Shown here: positions 3,543 to 5,167 of the stretch, one piece after another | Layout: every line of letters starts with the position of its first letter | Position numbering within the stretch: the first letter of the stretch is position 1 | Assembly (NCBI GenBank): GCA_024710445.1 | Contig: JANJUT010000166.1 | Span: 1-5,167, forward strand | Direction: 5' to 3' | Source: Thiobacillus sp. | GTDB taxonomy: Bacteria > Pseudomonadota > Gammaproteobacteria > Burkholderiales > Thiobacillaceae | Length of the DNA stretch: 5,167 bases | Notes under the pieces: model-generated | Told to the model about the DNA's origin: nothing | What the model saw: the letters and a program-made list of their open reading frames with translations, nothing else | The model's database searches: none | Position numbers and translations under genes: made by a program

Positions 3543-5167
3543 ATGGGCGCTGTGGATACGGTGGTGACGATGGCATTGCGTGAGGTGGTCAAGCGCGACG
3601 GGCGGCAGGTTGGGTTCGATTCCGGGAAGATTCGCTCGGCCTTGCTGCGTGCGGGCCAGGCATCGGGCGAGTATGGCGAGGCCGAGGCGGACTTGCTGAC
3701 TGCCCAGGTATTGAAGGTACTGCTGCATCGTTTTCGTGGCGCGCCGCCGGACATCGAACGCATCCAGGACGTGGTCGAGCAGAGCCTGATCGCGGCGAAC
3801 CACCTGCAAACCGCGCGTGCCTACATCGTCTACCGCGAAACCCACAAGAAACTGCGTGAAGACCGCAAGACCGTGGTCGACGTGGAAGCGTCGATCAACG
3901 AATACCTCTCGCGCCAGGACTGGCGGGTCAATGCCAATGCCAACCAGGGCTACTCGCTGGGCGGCCTGATCCTCAACGTCTCGGGCAAGGTGGTGGCCAA
4001 CTACTGGCTCAACCATGTCTATTCGCCCGAACTCGGCGAAGCGCACCGCGATGGCTCGCTCCACGTCCATGACCTCGACATGCTGGCAGGCTACTGCGCC
4101 GGCTGGTCGCTGCGCACCCTGCTGCACGAAGGCCTCAACGGCGTGCCGGGCAAGGTCGAGGCCGGTCCACCCAAGCACATGTCCTCCGCGGTCGGCCAGA
4201 TCGTCAACTTCCTCGGCACGCTGCAGAACGAATGGGCCGGCGCGCAGGCGTTTTCCTCGTTCGATACCTACATGGCGCCGTTCATTCGCCAGGACGGGAT
4301 GGAATACAAGGAAGTGCGCCAGTGCATCCAGGAACTGATCTACAACCTCAACGTGCCCTCGCGCTGGGGCACGCAGACACCGTTTACCAACCTGACCTTC
4401 GACTGGACTTGCCCCGAGGATCTGCGCGAGCAGGTGCCGGTGATTGCCGGCAAGGAAATGGACTTCACCTATGGTGATCTGCAGGTCGAGATGGACATGA
4501 TCAACCGTGCCTACATCGAAGTGATGACGGCGGGCGACGCCAAGGGTCGGGTGTTTACCTTCCCCATCCCCACCTACAACATGACGCCGGATTTCCCGTG
4601 GGAATCGGAAAACGCCGACCGCCTGTTTGCCATGACCGCGCGCTACGGCCTGCCGTATTTCCAGAATTTCATCAATTCCGAAATGAAGCCGAACCACATC
4701 CGTTCGATGTGCTGCCGCCTGCAACTCGACCTGCGCGAGTTGCTGAAGCGCGGCAACGGTCTGTTCGGCTCGGCCGAGCAGACCGGCTCGGTGGGCGTGG
4801 TGACGATCAACTGCGCACGCCTGGGGCATGAGTATCAGGACGACGAGGCCGGGCTGCTGCGTCGCCTCGATGCCCTGCTCGACATGTCGCGCAACGGCCT
4901 CGAGGTCAAGCGCAAGGAAATCCAGCGCCTGATGGACAACGGCCTGTTCCCCTACACCAAGCGTTATCTCGGCACTTTGCGCAATCACTTCTCGACCATA
5001 GGCGTCAACGGCATCAACGAGATGATCCGCAACTTCAGCAATGACGAGCACGACATCACCAGCGTGTGGGGTCACGACTTCGCAGTGCGTCTGCTCGATC
5101 ACATTCGCTGCCGAATCGCCGCGTTCCAGGAAGAGACCGGCCATATGTACAACCTGGAAGCGACCCC
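3543..5167 (+). CDS. nrdD: NrdD, anaerobic (class III) ribonucleoside-triphosphate reductase, C-terminus outside window
   Basis: The frame is open for 541 codons to the right edge. Residues about 13-105 form an ATP-cone (VVKRDGR at 15-21, FDSGKI at 25-30, ending near YRETHKKLRED), the allosteric dATP/ATP switch. The catalytic barrel follows, with HVHDLDMLAGYCAGWSL around C185 and SMCCRLQLD with C390 and C391, the expected places for the cysteine that pairs with the radical and for the radical cysteine. The enzyme makes deoxyribonucleotides from NTPs without oxygen, using a glycyl radical installed by the NrdG activase; the glycyl-radical loop and any nrdG lie outside the window. Known homologues are about 670-710 residues, so roughly a fifth is missing. 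M-C-C-R, rather than the M-G-C-R I recall from formate-using enzymes, suggests the thioredoxin-type subgroup. GGAGGA supports the start; a candidate NrdR box overlaps the promoter. Confidence 0.96.
   Translation, partial: MGAVDTVVTMALREVVKRDGRQVGFDSGKIRSALLRAGQASGEYGEAEADLLTAQVLKVLLHRFRGAPPDIERIQDVVEQSLIAANHLQTARAYIVYRETHKKLREDRKTVVDVEASINEYLSRQDWRVNANANQGYSLGGLILNVSGKVVANYWLNHVYSPELGEAHRDGSLHVHDLDMLAGYCAGWSLRTLLHEGLNGVPGKVEAGPPKHMSSAVGQIVNFLGTLQNEWAGAQAFSSFDTYMAPFIRQDGMEYKEVRQCIQELIYNLNVPSRWGTQTPFTNLTFDWTCPEDLREQVPVIAGKEMDFTYGDLQVEMDMINRAYIEVMTAGDAKGRVFTFPIPTYNMTPDFPWESENADRLFAMTARYGLPYFQNFINSEMKPNHIRSMCCRLQLDLRELLKRGNGLFGSAEQTGSVGVVTINCARLGHEYQDDEAGLLRRLDALLDMSRNGLEVKRKEIQRLMDNGLFPYTKRYLGTLRNHFSTIGVNGINEMIRNFSNDEHDITSVWGHDFAVRLLDHIRCRIAAFQEETGHMYNLEAT

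Noticed and set aside
3477..5144. A 555-codon open frame on the minus strand opposite nrdD
   Set aside because: It is the antisense shadow of nrdD. The plus-strand frame has clear NrdD motifs and a strong ribosome-binding site; the antisense protein shows no recognisable domain, and long antisense frames are expected with GC-rich codon use.

Overview
The window is GC-rich and reads like a chromosomal segment of a facultatively anaerobic proteobacterium, most likely a betaproteobacterium. That placement is inferred from base composition, the NsrR-type regulator and the type of class III ribonucleotide reductase; no rRNA or other strong taxonomic marker is present. No tRNA, rRNA, IS element or CRISPR array was seen.

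Layout. Positions 1-1072 (minus strand) hold a two-gene unit: a small DUF2249 protein followed 8 nt later by a polytopic membrane protein that runs off the left edge. A 95-bp divergent regulatory region (1073-1167) separates this unit from a plus-strand Rrf2-family regulator, called NsrR here (1168-1575). It carries a 23-bp imperfect palindrome matching the NsrR operator. The palindrome overlaps a perfect TATAAT on the minus strand, and a second perfect TATAAT serves nsrR. Convergent with nsrR is a 428-residue, roughly 12-helix membrane protein (1601-2887, minus), NnrS-like or heme-copper-oxidase-subunit-I-like. It is preceded 79 bp upstream, on the same strand, by a hemerythrin-domain protein (2967-3407). 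A 135-bp divergent region with a candidate NrdR box and a perfect 12-bp palindrome then leads to nrdD (3543 to the right edge, plus), the oxygen-sensitive class III ribonucleotide reductase.

How the genes may work together. The left and middle parts look like a nitric-oxide response cluster: an iron-sulfur NO sensor, its operator, a DUF2249 protein, a di-iron hemerythrin and two membrane proteins that share a His/Gly/Pro transmembrane pattern. The right part is anaerobic DNA-precursor synthesis. Low oxygen and NO stress is the common theme. The membrane proteins have no function I can name; they are the least described and most interesting content of the window.
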